The notes: generated by a model from the letters alone, not told the origin. A stretch of DNA of 56,533 nt from Bacteroidota bacterium (GCA_018267195.1 JAFDYY010000019.1:1-56533); one strand, 5' to 3'. Shown: positions 34,974 to 43,207, counted from the first letter of the stretch. Numbers and translations are program-made.

Positions 34974-35411
34974 ATGAAAATCTTTGTCGGTTTACTATTA
35001 ATAATTGCCTCTGTTCTTTGCGCAAACGCACAACTCTTAAAAAAATATGATGGGTCTTATTATCGAGACTTTGTAAAAGAAGAAAGTGATTTCATTAAAA
35101 AATATGACGGATCCTATTATAGAGACTGGCTTAAGGTACAAGGTGACTACATTAAGAAATATGATGGATCGTACTATCGGGATTTTTTAAAGATCGATGG
35201 CAATTATATAAAAAAATATGATGGCTCTTATTACAGAGATTATTTGAAAACTGACGGAAGCAAAATATTGAAATATGATGGTTCATACTATCGTGAATTC
35301 ATTAAAATAGAAGGCAACTCAATAAAAAAATACGATGGCAGTTATTATCGTGAATTTTTAAAAGGAGATGTTTCAAATATAGCGATGATCGCAACTATTG
35401 CTGCTTATTAG
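34974..35411 (+). CDS. Secreted protein of six 19-residue YDGSYYRD repeats
   Basis: A 145-residue protein with a signal peptide (MKIFVGLLLIIASVLCANAQ). The mature part is six tandem 19-residue units of consensus KKYDGSYYRDFLKxDGNYI and ends with a hydrophobic tail NIAMIATIAAY. The repeats differ at the DNA level by many silent changes, so selection has kept the protein pattern. Repeat length, Asp-Gly turns and the hydrophobic C-terminus recall the 5-fold beta-flower proteins of Bacteroidota, which also use units near 19 residues, but the sequence motif differs. The function is unknown. I chose the ATG nearest the signal peptide. Confidence 0.8.
   Translation: MKIFVGLLLIIASVLCANAQLLKKYDGSYYRDFVKEESDFIKKYDGSYYRDWLKVQGDYIKKYDGSYYRDFLKIDGNYIKKYDGSYYRDYLKTDGSKILKYDGSYYREFIKIEGNSIKKYDGSYYREFLKGDVSNIAMIATIAAY
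35040..35376 (+). repeat. Six 57-bp tandem coding repeats
   Basis: Six in-frame units of 57 bases encode the 19-residue repeats. Each contains AAATATGATGG (or AAATACGATGG) and a TATTATCG/TACTATCG-like core. They are coding tandem repeats, not a CRISPR array: units abut, there are no unique spacers, and variation is mostly at third codon positions. Confidence 0.85.
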
Positions 35412-35463
35412 TTGAACTTAGAATTAAAATATTCTGGACAAACCAATCAAACCTGATGGACTT

Positions 35464-35580
35464 ATGATGGACTTTCAAAAGAAGGACGACAATCAAAAGG
35501 TAAAACCATCACACCAAAGAAACCCGAAAAAGATAATGGAGAAAGTATTTAAAAAAATAAAAAAACAAAAACAAAAATGA
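35464..35580 (+). CDS. Possible 38-residue basic peptide
   Basis: A 38-codon frame, very rich in Lys and Gln (MMDFQKKDDNQKVKPSHQ...). Its TGA overlaps the next ATG (ATGA), as with genuine coupled genes here. No domain is recognised. Lys/Gln richness in A-rich DNA can be accidental, so the call is weak. Confidence 0.25.
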   Translation: MMDFQKKDDNQKVKPSHQRNPKKIMEKVFKKIKKQKQK

Positions 35581-35750
35581 ATGTTTGGATCATTGTAGGC
35601 ATCATCGCATTGATATGGTATTTCTCCTATCGCTCGGGCAACACAATTGTTACTTGCCAAAGTTGTGGCTGGCGTGGGCGTAAAAAAAAATGGAACGAAT
35701 CAGGTCATTGCCCGAACTGTAAAAGTGATTTATATGAAAAAGAGGAATAA
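35577..35750 (+). CDS. Small membrane protein with zinc ribbon
   Basis: A 57-residue protein. A membrane helix at residues 2-18 (NVWIIVGIIALIWYFSY) is followed by a zinc ribbon with two CxxC knuckles, TCQSCGW and HCPNCKS, and an acidic end. The even spacing of the four Cys residues makes chance unlikely. The ribbon should face the cytosol or act as a small interaction module. No family function is known to me. Neighbours are other small unassigned genes. Confidence 0.65.
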   Translation: MNVWIIVGIIALIWYFSYRSGNTIVTCQSCGWRGRKKKWNESGHCPNCKSDLYEKEE

Positions 35751-35753
35751 CAA

Positions 35754-35933
35754 ATGAAGTCAGGAGAAGAATCTAAAAGAAAAGGTGGCTCTTTAACCAA
35801 TAAAATAATGGGGATCATTTGCTTGCTTTTGCTTCTAAAGACTTGCAGCTACAAAACGAATCATGGTGAAAATTATGGACGATTGACTCAGTACATTTTG
35901 TCTATAGTTGACTCCATAATTCCCTGGCCGTAA
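35754..35933 (+). CDS. Small hydrophobic-core protein, unknown
   Basis: A 59-residue frame starting three bases after the previous stop. It has a basic N-terminus (SGEESKRKGGSLTNK), a hydrophobic segment (IMGIICLLLLLKTC) whose end resembles a lipobox, and a 28-residue tail. It could be a small lipoprotein or membrane peptide. The tight spacing suggests it is in the same transcript as the zinc-ribbon gene. Confidence 0.45.
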   Translation: MKSGEESKRKGGSLTNKIMGIICLLLLLKTCSYKTNHGENYGRLTQYILSIVDSIIPWP

Positions 35934-35949
35934 TCAGAATTTTTTTTTC

Positions 35950-36039
35950 ATGAAAAACAAAAAACTGAAATCTATCACCCCTTTGAGCATGAGAAAAAAA
36001 CAATGTCATGATTCACTGGATCGATTTACTTTTAACTAA
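35950..36039 (+). CDS. Possible 29-residue peptide
   Basis: A 29-codon frame beginning MKNKKLKSITPLSMRKKQ, after a T-rich stretch. The start resembles leader segments of some Bacteroidota ribosomal-peptide precursors, but no core pattern, glycine cleavage site or modification enzyme is seen beside it. Weak call. Confidence 0.2.
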   Translation: MKNKKLKSITPLSMRKKQCHDSLDRFTFN

Positions 36040-36072
36040 CAACATACAAATCAAATCTTAAAACTTAATCAT

Positions 36073-36498
36073 ATGAAAATGTCAACAACTGCCTTAGTGA
36101 TTTGTACTATTCTTTTTCTCTCAATTAAATCTTATTCACAAGAGTTGCCTTGCAAAAGTTATTACGCGAAAGCGGAAGGAGGCAGCTGCAAGGAGAAATA
36201 CTTGGAAGACGATAGCGGAAAGAAGAATGGAAAGTTTATTGTATACGAGATAAATGGAGATATAGAAGTTAAAGGGCAGTATAGTCATGGCGCTCGGCAG
36301 GGGGCGTGGTCTTACAAAGGCTATTCAAAATATTTAGAGGCTCAACCTGGGGCGAAGAGTGGATTGGCGGCAGCTTACGATATTCCAGACAATGTTTACT
36401 GCTGGTACGAAAGAGATGTGGAGGTTGCGCGAAGCGAAAAACCAATTAGTTCTTATGAAGAAGCCGTAACAATTGCGAAGGCCAAGGGTAAGAATTAA
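36073..36498 (+). CDS. Secreted MORN-like repeat protein
   Basis: A 141-residue protein with a signal peptide ending near SYSQ (residues 1-22). The mature part contains GKKNGKFIVYEINGDIEVKGQYSHGARQGAWSYKG, two YwqK/MORN-2-type units (NGxxxxYxxNGxxxxxGxYxxGxxxGxW). It has Cys residues at the mature N-terminus and one near the end. Function unknown; such proteins are common in Bacteroidota accessory regions. Confidence 0.7.
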   Translation: MKMSTTALVICTILFLSIKSYSQELPCKSYYAKAEGGSCKEKYLEDDSGKKNGKFIVYEINGDIEVKGQYSHGARQGAWSYKGYSKYLEAQPGAKSGLAAAYDIPDNVYCWYERDVEVARSEKPISSYEEAVTIAKAKGKN

Positions 36499-36551
36499 AG
36501 CTAAGACTATAACATTATGATAAAAAATATCAATCTTTCAATAAAAAAATT

Positions 36552-36785
36552 ATGGCAACGTTCCTTTTTGAAAACGATTCTGTGAAAGAAGTTTGTATTG
36601 AAGTAATCAAGTGTCCCGTTGATGAAAATTGCTATCAGAAATATACGGGCGATGATCGATATGATACTTTTATTGTTCCGCCACAAGGAAATCATCGGGT
36701 AGAAACGGATTGTGATGCTATTTGTTGGAAGCGTTGTGCCTATCCAAATTATCAACGAACAAATAACATAGTTATTTCTGTTTAA
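36552..36785 (+). CDS. Small Cys-containing protein, unknown
   Basis: A 77-residue hydrophilic protein with five Cys residues (CIEVIKCPVDENC and CDAICWKRC), which suggests disulfides or metal binding, but no signal peptide. An opposite-strand frame (36824-36507) covers the same bases but is a low-complexity Ile/Phe-rich translation and less credible. No family recognised. Confidence 0.5.
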   Translation: MATFLFENDSVKEVCIEVIKCPVDENCYQKYTGDDRYDTFIVPPQGNHRVETDCDAICWKRCAYPNYQRTNNIVISV

Positions 36786-36814
36786 CGGATAACTCCTCAA
36801 AACAGTCTTTAAAT

Positions 36815-37438
36815 ATGAAAACAAAGAATACAGTCTCTTTGATAACTATTTTGGTTTCGTCAATCTTCATTTCTTTTCAAACAGAAAATGTGAATGAAGT
36901 AAAGATTGGAGATCAGATTTGGAAGACTGAAAATTTGGATGTCGTTCACTTCCAAAACGGTGACCCAATTAAAGAAGCAAAGTCTAAAGAGGAATGGGTT
37001 AAGGCTACAATAGAAAAAACTCCAGTATGGTGCTATTACGATCAAAAGCATAAAGGATTTGGAAAACTTTACAATTGGTATGTTATTAATGATAAAAGGA
37101 AAATAGCCTCTAAAGGATGGCATGTTCCTAGTTATAATGAATGGCAAAAATTGAAGGCATTAGTGGGAGGCGACAATGAAGGAAACTCGCTAATGAGTGA
37201 AAAAGAATGGCCGAAGGGAAAAGATTCGTATAAATTCAATGCATTACCAAGTAACTACAGAGATTACAATGGTGAATTTTATACTGACCCTTCCTTTTCA
37301 ATGATTTGTGCTTGGTGGAGTTCTACATCATGTTCTAAAGACTCAGCTTGGGGTCGTGGGCTCGTTGATTATGGATTTAGCGGTGAAGATTGTTATAAAT
37401 ATGGGTATGGTCTATCAGTTAGGTTAATAAAAGATTAG
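36815..37438 (+). CDS. FISUMP-domain secreted protein
   Basis: A 207-residue protein with a signal-peptide-like N-terminus. It matches the Fibrobacter succinogenes major paralogous domain: VKIGDQIWKTENLDV, GKLYNWYVIND, ASKGWHVPSYNEWQKLKALVGG, ALPSNYRDYNGEF, WWSSTSCSKDSAWGRGL and a final YGLSVRLIKD. The family is secreted, related to C-type lectin/formylglycine-like folds, and of unclear role. The gene is noticeably AT-rich compared with the backbone. Confidence 0.87.
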   Translation: MKTKNTVSLITILVSSIFISFQTENVNEVKIGDQIWKTENLDVVHFQNGDPIKEAKSKEEWVKATIEKTPVWCYYDQKHKGFGKLYNWYVINDKRKIASKGWHVPSYNEWQKLKALVGGDNEGNSLMSEKEWPKGKDSYKFNALPSNYRDYNGEFYTDPSFSMICAWWSSTSCSKDSAWGRGLVDYGFSGEDCYKYGYGLSVRLIKD

Positions 37439-37467
37439 GGCAAGTTTAGACGCTACCCAAGTTTAGG

Positions 37468-38337
37468 TTGAGTTATACTTTCATCTTCCTCTCCATCCTC
37501 TCTTTCTCCCTCAGCAACTGTCTGTGGATATATCCGCTGAGGAGGCTCAGTTTTTTACAGGTGATTGTGCTGCGGAGTTTTCTCACTTCGGTGCTGTTCG
37601 CAACGTTGTGGTTCACTATTTATTTTGGATGGCTTCCCGATTTTGGAGGAGTAGATTCAACCGTTTCGTTAGCCTTGGAAATAGTCTATGCTATCCTTTT
37701 GTGCATCTTCTCCTTCTTCGGGTTGTATTTTTATGTGCGGTCGCTCAAGGTAGAGAAGGTGAGCATTGCCGTGCCCGTATCCAGCATCAGTGCTTTTTTT
37801 GGAGTGGCCACGGCCATTGTTTATTTGGGTGAGCCGGTTCACACCAGTTTTTTTATGGTGTTGATCTTGCTTACAGCGGGAGTAATGCTCATCAACAATA
37901 AACCAATCAAACGTTTTCGTTTCACCAAAGGTGTGCGCTACAATTTATATGCTGCGCTTTTTTGGGGCGTTAGTTTTGCATTGTTTGTTTTTCCGGTCAA
38001 AGCTTTGGGGGCAGTATTATTTTCATTTATACTTGAGGTGGTAGTTTGCACTTGCAGCCTGATTTTACTTCGCAGAGAAAACAAAGCGTGGTCGTTCCCG
38101 CTTGCTCAAATAGATAAGTACATCGTTGTTTTGGCCTTCCTTGGTTTTGGCGGAATTATTTTTTACAATCTCTCTTTATTGTGTTTGCCTGTTTCCACCA
38201 TCAGCCTTCTCTCTACGATTACGCCTGCACTTTCAGTTGTGATGGCTTCTGTTCTGTTCAAAGAAAAATTAAATTCAAAACAATACGCTGGCCTGTTAAT
38301 TATTTTGGCGGGATTATTTTTGCTGCGTTTGTTTTAG
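37468..38337 (+). CDS. EamA/DMT-family transporter
   Basis: A 289-residue membrane protein with about ten hydrophobic helices in two EamA halves. The second half ends LLSTITPALSVVMASVLFKEKLNSKQYAGLLIILAGLFLLRLF, the typical EamA C-terminus with the VLFKEKL loop. The start codon is TTG at 37468; alternatives are few. It should be a drug/metabolite exporter of unknown substrate. Its base composition returns toward backbone values relative to the FISUMP gene 29 bases upstream. Confidence 0.85.
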   Translation: MSYTFIFLSILSFSLSNCLWIYPLRRLSFLQVIVLRSFLTSVLFATLWFTIYFGWLPDFGGVDSTVSLALEIVYAILLCIFSFFGLYFYVRSLKVEKVSIAVPVSSISAFFGVATAIVYLGEPVHTSFFMVLILLTAGVMLINNKPIKRFRFTKGVRYNLYAALFWGVSFALFVFPVKALGAVLFSFILEVVVCTCSLILLRRENKAWSFPLAQIDKYIVVLAFLGFGGIIFYNLSLLCLPVSTISLLSTITPALSVVMASVLFKEKLNSKQYAGLLIILAGLFLLRLF

Positions 38338-38413
38338 TCGCCTAAGTCCCTCGCTCGATACGCTCAACTTCAGTCAAAAAACCGGACATATAGCTTGAAC
38401 GCGGCTTTATCCC

Positions 38414-38485
38414 TATTTCAATTGTTATAATAATTCTGAAATAAGAATATCCTTATTTCAGTTTATGGCCTATTTTTGAAATAAG
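38414..38485. promoter_or_regulatory. Cluster of GAAATAAG direct and inverted repeats (probable operator)
   Basis: CTGAAATAAG (38436-38445) and CTTATTTCAG (38452-38461) form a perfect 10-base inverted repeat with a six-base spacer. A third TGAAATAAGAAT is at 38477-38488 and a partial TATTTCA at 38414-38420. The cluster lies 60-130 bases upstream of the AAA ATPase start, just before a TAGTTTTA -7-like box (38508-38515). It is likely a regulator-binding site; the regulator is unknown. Confidence 0.55.
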
Positions 38486-38542
38486 AATTCTAATTTAAGG
38501 ATTAATGTAGTTTTAATACCAGCCATTTCTCTGACAGCAACA

Positions 38543-40045
38543 ATGAATCAACCCAAAACACTCGGCCAGCTCAAATCCTCGGGCTATCAATTCAAAACCA
38601 TCAAAGACGAACTTCGATCAAACCTGATTGAAAAACTTAAGCGAAAAGAAAATGTTTTCGAGGGAATTTGGGGATATGAAGAAAGTGTAATCCCTGATTT
38701 AGAGCGAGCTATTTTAGCCGGACATGATGTAAATTTTCTTGGCTTGCGCGGACAAGCCAAAACACGTCTTGCTCGGTTAATGGTGAATTTGCTGGATGAA
38801 TATATTCCCGTGATTGAGGGTTCTGAGTTAAATGACGATCCGCAACATCCGATTTCGCGGTTTGGGCGTGATCAAGTAAATGAACTGGGTGATGAAACAC
38901 CTATCGTGTGGCTGCATCGCGAAGAACGCTATACAGAAAAACTAGCTACGCCCGATGTATCCATTGCTGATTTAATTGGCGATGTGGATCCGATCAAAGC
39001 GGCATCGCTCAAACTCCCTTATTCGGATGAGCGCGTTATTCACTTCGGGTTAATCCCTCGCTCGCATCGTTGTATTTTTGTGATCAACGAATTGCCCGAT
39101 TTGCAAGCACGGATTCAAGTGGCGCTGTTCAACATTTTGCAGGAAGGCGATATTCAAATTAGAGGGTTCAAACTGCGGCTGCCGCTGGATATTCAATTTG
39201 TGTTCACCGCCAATCCGGAAGATTACACCAATCGCGGAAGCATCGTTACGCCACTGAAAGACCGTATCGACAGCCAGATCATCACACATTATCCCAAGTC
39301 AATTGAAGTGGGAAGAAAGATTACGCAACAAGAAGCCCACATTCGTGCTGAGCAGAGCAAACTTGTTTCAGTGAATGATATCGTCAAAGATTTGATCGAG
39401 CAGATTGCATTTGAAGCACGCAAGAGCGAATACGTGGATGCGAAAAGCGGTGTATCGGCACGGCTCACGATTTCTGCCTATGAAAATTTGATCGCAGCTG
39501 CCGAACGAAGATCGTTGATCAATAAAGAATCTTCCACTAACATTCGCATTTCAGATTTCATCGGGGTTGTTCCTTCTGTTACCGGAAAAGTAGAATTGGT
39601 ATATGAAGGTCAGCAGGAAGGGCCCGGCATTGTTGCGCAGAACTTGGTGGGCAAGGCGCTTCGTACCCAATTCTTGAATTACTTTCCCGATCCGGAAAAA
39701 TTTCGAAAACAAAAAGAGAAAAGCCCCTATAAAAAAATTACGGAGTGGTTTGGCAATGGCAACACGATCGATTTGTTGCATGACATGAGCAATCAGGATT
39801 ATGAAAAAGCATTGAAGTCAATACCCGGCCTTTCAGAACTTGTAAATGACTATCACAAAGGAAAAGTGGCAAGCTCAAAATTATTTTTCATGGAGTTTGC
39901 ACTTCATGGTCTGGCCGAATACAGTTTAATCAGCAAACATAATCTTACCGCTGGACTCCAATTCAAGGATTTACTCAGCAGCATGTTCAATCTGCCCAAA
40001 GAAGACGATGAAGAAGACGAAGCCTTCGGTACCAACAAGTATTGA
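38543..40045 (+). CDS. MoxR/magnesium-chelatase-I-like AAA ATPase
   Basis: A 500-residue ATPase. Walker A is GLRGQAKT (residues 67-74), Walker B is CIFVINELPDL, and sensor I sits in FVFTANPEDYTNRGSIVTPLKDRI. A lid and a long C-terminal helical region follow, ending in an acidic tail (EDDEEDEAF). It resembles ChlI/MoxR proteins that work with VWA-domain partners as chaperone-like remodelling machines. The probable partner is the VWA gene at 30855. It overlaps the next gene by 38 bases. Confidence 0.9.
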   Translation: MNQPKTLGQLKSSGYQFKTIKDELRSNLIEKLKRKENVFEGIWGYEESVIPDLERAILAGHDVNFLGLRGQAKTRLARLMVNLLDEYIPVIEGSELNDDPQHPISRFGRDQVNELGDETPIVWLHREERYTEKLATPDVSIADLIGDVDPIKAASLKLPYSDERVIHFGLIPRSHRCIFVINELPDLQARIQVALFNILQEGDIQIRGFKLRLPLDIQFVFTANPEDYTNRGSIVTPLKDRIDSQIITHYPKSIEVGRKITQQEAHIRAEQSKLVSVNDIVKDLIEQIAFEARKSEYVDAKSGVSARLTISAYENLIAAAERRSLINKESSTNIRISDFIGVVPSVTGKVELVYEGQQEGPGIVAQNLVGKALRTQFLNYFPDPEKFRKQKEKSPYKKITEWFGNGNTIDLLHDMSNQDYEKALKSIPGLSELVNDYHKGKVASSKLFFMEFALHGLAEYSLISKHNLTAGLQFKDLLSSMFNLPKEDDEEDEAFGTNKY

Positions 40046-40685
40046 TAGCGAAGAGGTCTATCAGTTGCGCAAACTGGTGATGGAAGGAGAAGGGCAGCAC
40101 TTGGAATTCAAGCACAAAGTTTCGCAGCCGGAAAAAATTGTGCGCGAGATGATTGCTTTCGCCAACAGTGAGGGCGGTACTATATTAATTGGTGTGGACG
40201 ATGATGGTTCGCTGGCCGGAGTAAAATATCCTGACGAGGAGTTGCTGATGGTGCGGCAGGCGGTGGAAAAGCATGTAAAGCAATCGTTGGTCTATCATGA
40301 TTCGTTGGTCGAGGTTACGCCCAATAAATTTGTGCTTCGCCTCGATATTTCACCCAGCCCCAAACGTCCGTTGTATTTTGTGGACGAAACGAATAGGCGC
40401 GAAAGTTTTGTACGCGTAAAAGATATGAGCGTAAAAGCAAGTCCGCAGATGAATGAAATCATTCGCAGGAAAGGGCAAAATAAGAATGTGCGGTTTTACT
40501 TTGCTGAACACGAACTCGCCCTAATGAAATACCTGGATGCGCACAAAACCATTACGCTTCAGGAATTTGAAAACCTTACTGGTCTCAATCAGTTGGTGGC
40601 CTCCCGAAAACTTATTTTACTGGTACTCGCCAACGTTTTAAAAATTACAGCTTCAGAAAAAGGAGATTATTATTCTAGAATATAA
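40008..40685 (+). CDS. AlbA_2 (Schlafen-like) ATP-binding-domain protein
   Basis: A 225-residue protein. The AlbA_2 domain shows GQHLEFKHKVSQPEKIVREMIAFANSEGGTILIGVDDDGSLAGV and later RESFVRVKDMSVKASPQM. The C-terminal 60 residues look like a winged helix (YLDAHKTITLQEFENLTGLNQLVASRKLI). The ATG lies 38 bases inside the AAA gene in another frame, so the two are coupled; an internal Met at residue 25 is an alternative start. AlbA_2 proteins are thought to bind nucleic acid. Its role with the AAA ATPase is unknown. Confidence 0.85.
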   Translation: MKKTKPSVPTSIDSEEVYQLRKLVMEGEGQHLEFKHKVSQPEKIVREMIAFANSEGGTILIGVDDDGSLAGVKYPDEELLMVRQAVEKHVKQSLVYHDSLVEVTPNKFVLRLDISPSPKRPLYFVDETNRRESFVRVKDMSVKASPQMNEIIRRKGQNKNVRFYFAEHELALMKYLDAHKTITLQEFENLTGLNQLVASRKLILLVLANVLKITASEKGDYYSRI

Positions 40686-40686
40686 T

Positions 40687-43140
40687 TTAATTTTCCCAAT
40701 CAAAGTACTCGTCTTTCTGAAGTTCCAGTTCTTTTTTCTTTTTTACACCCCGGTTTTGAAAGGCATCTTTCAATTCTTTCACTTCTTTTTTCAGATCGTT
40801 TACCATTTTTTTCTTGGTCGCTTCTTTGTCTAGTTTCACTTCATAATTTTCGGTCGTACCGATTATTTTTAGAAAGATTCGGGTTTGCCCTCCGGTTTCT
40901 TCTATCGCACCAAAGGCTTCATCGGGGTCTATTTTTTTCTTGTTGCGTAAGGGGGCTATCACCCGGTAATCTATTACCTGATCAAACGAGTGCGTACCAC
41001 TCAAGGTAATGGTGGTGGCATTAGTTTGCACTTCCATTTGAGGGATAAAGATTTTTTTCTTTTCTATGTGGATGTTGTTTTTCAGATCGGCAAAACGAAG
41101 GCGGTTTAGTGCCTGGTCGTCCAAATATTTATTTAATTTTTGCATCGGTTCAAAATTATTTAGCTCTCCGTTTTTTACCAGCGCATCAATATCGGCTACG
41201 AGCGTTTCCGGGTAAAGTTTTAGTTTTTGATTCAAATTCATCTCCAGGTTTACTTCTGCATTGGCCTGTCCTTTTAAGTGTTTAGCTTCAATAAAATTTT
41301 GGTAAAAATTATTGAACACATAAAATACACTGTCTAGGTGGATACCATGTAAACGAAACGCAGTAGATACATCTATGGCTTTAGCATTTTTGGCATCGAC
41401 TATTCCGTTTACTTCCAGGGATCCGCCCATGGCACGCAATGACAAATGACGCGACACGGCCACCTGATTTTGCACCAGCAAATCGCCTTTTACATTTCGT
41501 GTATCCAGCCGTTTGTATTTCATTCGTTTTACATCGCAATTAAAATTCAGGTGCAGTAGCGGAGAAATAGAAAACCCAAAATCAGTTGATTCCGGGCCTA
41601 AACCAATCGCTACCAGTTGATCGAGGTCTAAAAAATCTGACTTCAAATCAGCCTCTATTCCGATCGGTTGGCTTTCAAATAATAAATAGGTAATAACATT
41701 TTTCAAAAAACCGTTGAGCAGAAAATCACTCTTTTCCAGGTTGCCCCTCAGGTTGCTCATGGCAATATCATTCTTATTAAATTGCAGCGAACCATTGATG
41801 TTACTAAAATGTATTTTGTTTTGTGTACTAAACGACACATCGTGCAGGTCCACATTTCCGATGGTCTGTACTTGCTGAGCGGTTGCTTTGCTTTTTAAAA
41901 GTGAAATCTTACCGGCAAAAGAAATATTGGCATTAACAACGCCACTTAGTTCTTTGATATTTTCAATCGGGTAAAAATTTTGAATGGCGGCCGCATCGCT
42001 CTCTCCTTTAAAATCGAAAGTAACATCGGGGTCATTAAAATTCCGGATAGAAAAATTAGATTGAAATTTTTTACCGTTCAGGTTGCCGGAAAGGTTTTGA
42101 ATAGTCATTTCGGCTTGTGAAAAATCGGTGAGCGAAGGTGATGTGAATAAGCCGCTGAAGGTTGCCTGATCAATTTTAGATTGAAGCCCGGCATGAACAA
42201 AGGAAGTATTTTTGCAACCAAATTCGGCTGCCACTCTCGGGCGCTGCATTTCGCCTTTTAAGGTTAACGAAAAATATACTTCGCCTTCGCTCCGGTATGG
42301 CTTCAGTTTTTTAGAAAGCAGATCAGGCAGCAAAGAAAGTAAGGTTTGCACATTGGTATTCTTTCCTTTCAGTTCAATATTTATTTTTTCTTTTTCTTTA
42401 AATGCATACGTTCCTTTCAATTCAAATTCAGACTCACCCAGCTTTATATTCGATTTTTCGACCGTAACGGTTTTCTCCGATTCATCATAAATTACCATTG
42501 AGTTTACATTTACTTTCTTGTTTTCTAAAAGCGACAAATTATTAACCCCGATTTTGCCAATGGTTACATCGCCCAGGGTTTCAATGGTGTACCGGTTATT
42601 GGTTAATTTAATAGAAGCCACTAGTTGATCGCTCTCAAAAATGTGATGTTGCCGGGCTTGGCGATCGTTGTACTCTACGTACGTACCCGAAAGTTTTACT
42701 TTACGCAAATCAAATTCAATCTGTTGACCGGAGTGGTCTGCTTTTTTTGTAATCACAAAATTAGAATGACCCTTGTCGTCCACCTTCAAGTGTGTTTCGC
42801 TTTGGTTAATCTGTAATCCCCGGATGGAGTATTTTCCTCGCCAGGCTTCCAGGGTGTTAATAGAAAAAGAAACTGATTTAGCTTTCAGTAACGGATAAAG
42901 TCCCGGATGGCTATCTTCTACATACACATCGGTAAACGTAATAGAGAGGTTGGGAAAATCGCTCCACGAAGAAACATCTACCCGCCCGATTTGAATGGGT
43001 GTATTGATATTTTTATTGGCCTCGCGAATAAATTGTTGAATGATTTTGTCTTTAAACAAAACGACTGATCCGGCAAACGCGATCAGCAAAACTACGAGGG
43101 CAATAAAAAAATAAAGAAAAAATTTCCGGGCAGCCTTCAC
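40687..43140 (-). CDS. AsmA-like membrane-anchored protein
   Basis: An 817-residue protein with one N-terminal helix (about residues 8-30) and a long periplasmic beta-rich region. The start KKFFLYFFIALVVLLIAFAGSVVLFKDKIIQQFIREANKNINTPIQIGRVDVSSWSDFPNLSITFTDVYVED is the AsmA N-terminal pattern. AsmA-like proteins belong to a superfamily of lipid-transfer or outer-membrane-assembly factors. The C-terminus is highly charged (about 60 residues rich in Lys and Glu). GTG start. A -7 box lies 20 bases upstream. Confidence 0.85.
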   Translation of the reverse strand: MKAARKFFLYFFIALVVLLIAFAGSVVLFKDKIIQQFIREANKNINTPIQIGRVDVSSWSDFPNLSITFTDVYVEDSHPGLYPLLKAKSVSFSINTLEAWRGKYSIRGLQINQSETHLKVDDKGHSNFVITKKADHSGQQIEFDLRKVKLSGTYVEYNDRQARQHHIFESDQLVASIKLTNNRYTIETLGDVTIGKIGVNNLSLLENKKVNVNSMVIYDESEKTVTVEKSNIKLGESEFELKGTYAFKEKEKINIELKGKNTNVQTLLSLLPDLLSKKLKPYRSEGEVYFSLTLKGEMQRPRVAAEFGCKNTSFVHAGLQSKIDQATFSGLFTSPSLTDFSQAEMTIQNLSGNLNGKKFQSNFSIRNFNDPDVTFDFKGESDAAAIQNFYPIENIKELSGVVNANISFAGKISLLKSKATAQQVQTIGNVDLHDVSFSTQNKIHFSNINGSLQFNKNDIAMSNLRGNLEKSDFLLNGFLKNVITYLLFESQPIGIEADLKSDFLDLDQLVAIGLGPESTDFGFSISPLLHLNFNCDVKRMKYKRLDTRNVKGDLLVQNQVAVSRHLSLRAMGGSLEVNGIVDAKNAKAIDVSTAFRLHGIHLDSVFYVFNNFYQNFIEAKHLKGQANAEVNLEMNLNQKLKLYPETLVADIDALVKNGELNNFEPMQKLNKYLDDQALNRLRFADLKNNIHIEKKKIFIPQMEVQTNATTITLSGTHSFDQVIDYRVIAPLRNKKKIDPDEAFGAIEETGGQTRIFLKIIGTTENYEVKLDKEATKKKMVNDLKKEVKELKDAFQNRGVKKKKELELQKDEYFDWEN

Positions 43141-43159
43141 CGTTTAAAAAATGATGCTG

Positions 43160-43167
43160 CAAAATTA
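43160..43167 (-). promoter_or_regulatory. -7 promoter box of the AsmA-like gene
   Basis: The minus strand reads TAATTTTG, 19 bases before the GTG start. No -33 element at the normal spacing. Confidence 0.4.
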
Positions 43168-43207
43168 TGAATTAACCCCAAAAGATCATTAGGTATTTAG
43201 CTTGATG

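Noticed and set aside
35040..35376. Tandem 57-base repeats that could suggest a CRISPR array
   Set aside because: Units abut without unique spacers, keep one reading frame and vary at silent positions; they encode protein repeats. No cas genes are present.
35950..36039. RiPP precursor peptide
   Set aside because: Only the MKNKK start resembles leaders; there is no core pattern or modification enzyme nearby.
36507..36824. Minus-strand frame of 105 codons
   Set aside because: An Ile/Phe-rich, low-complexity translation of AT-rich DNA opposite a more protein-like Cys-containing gene.
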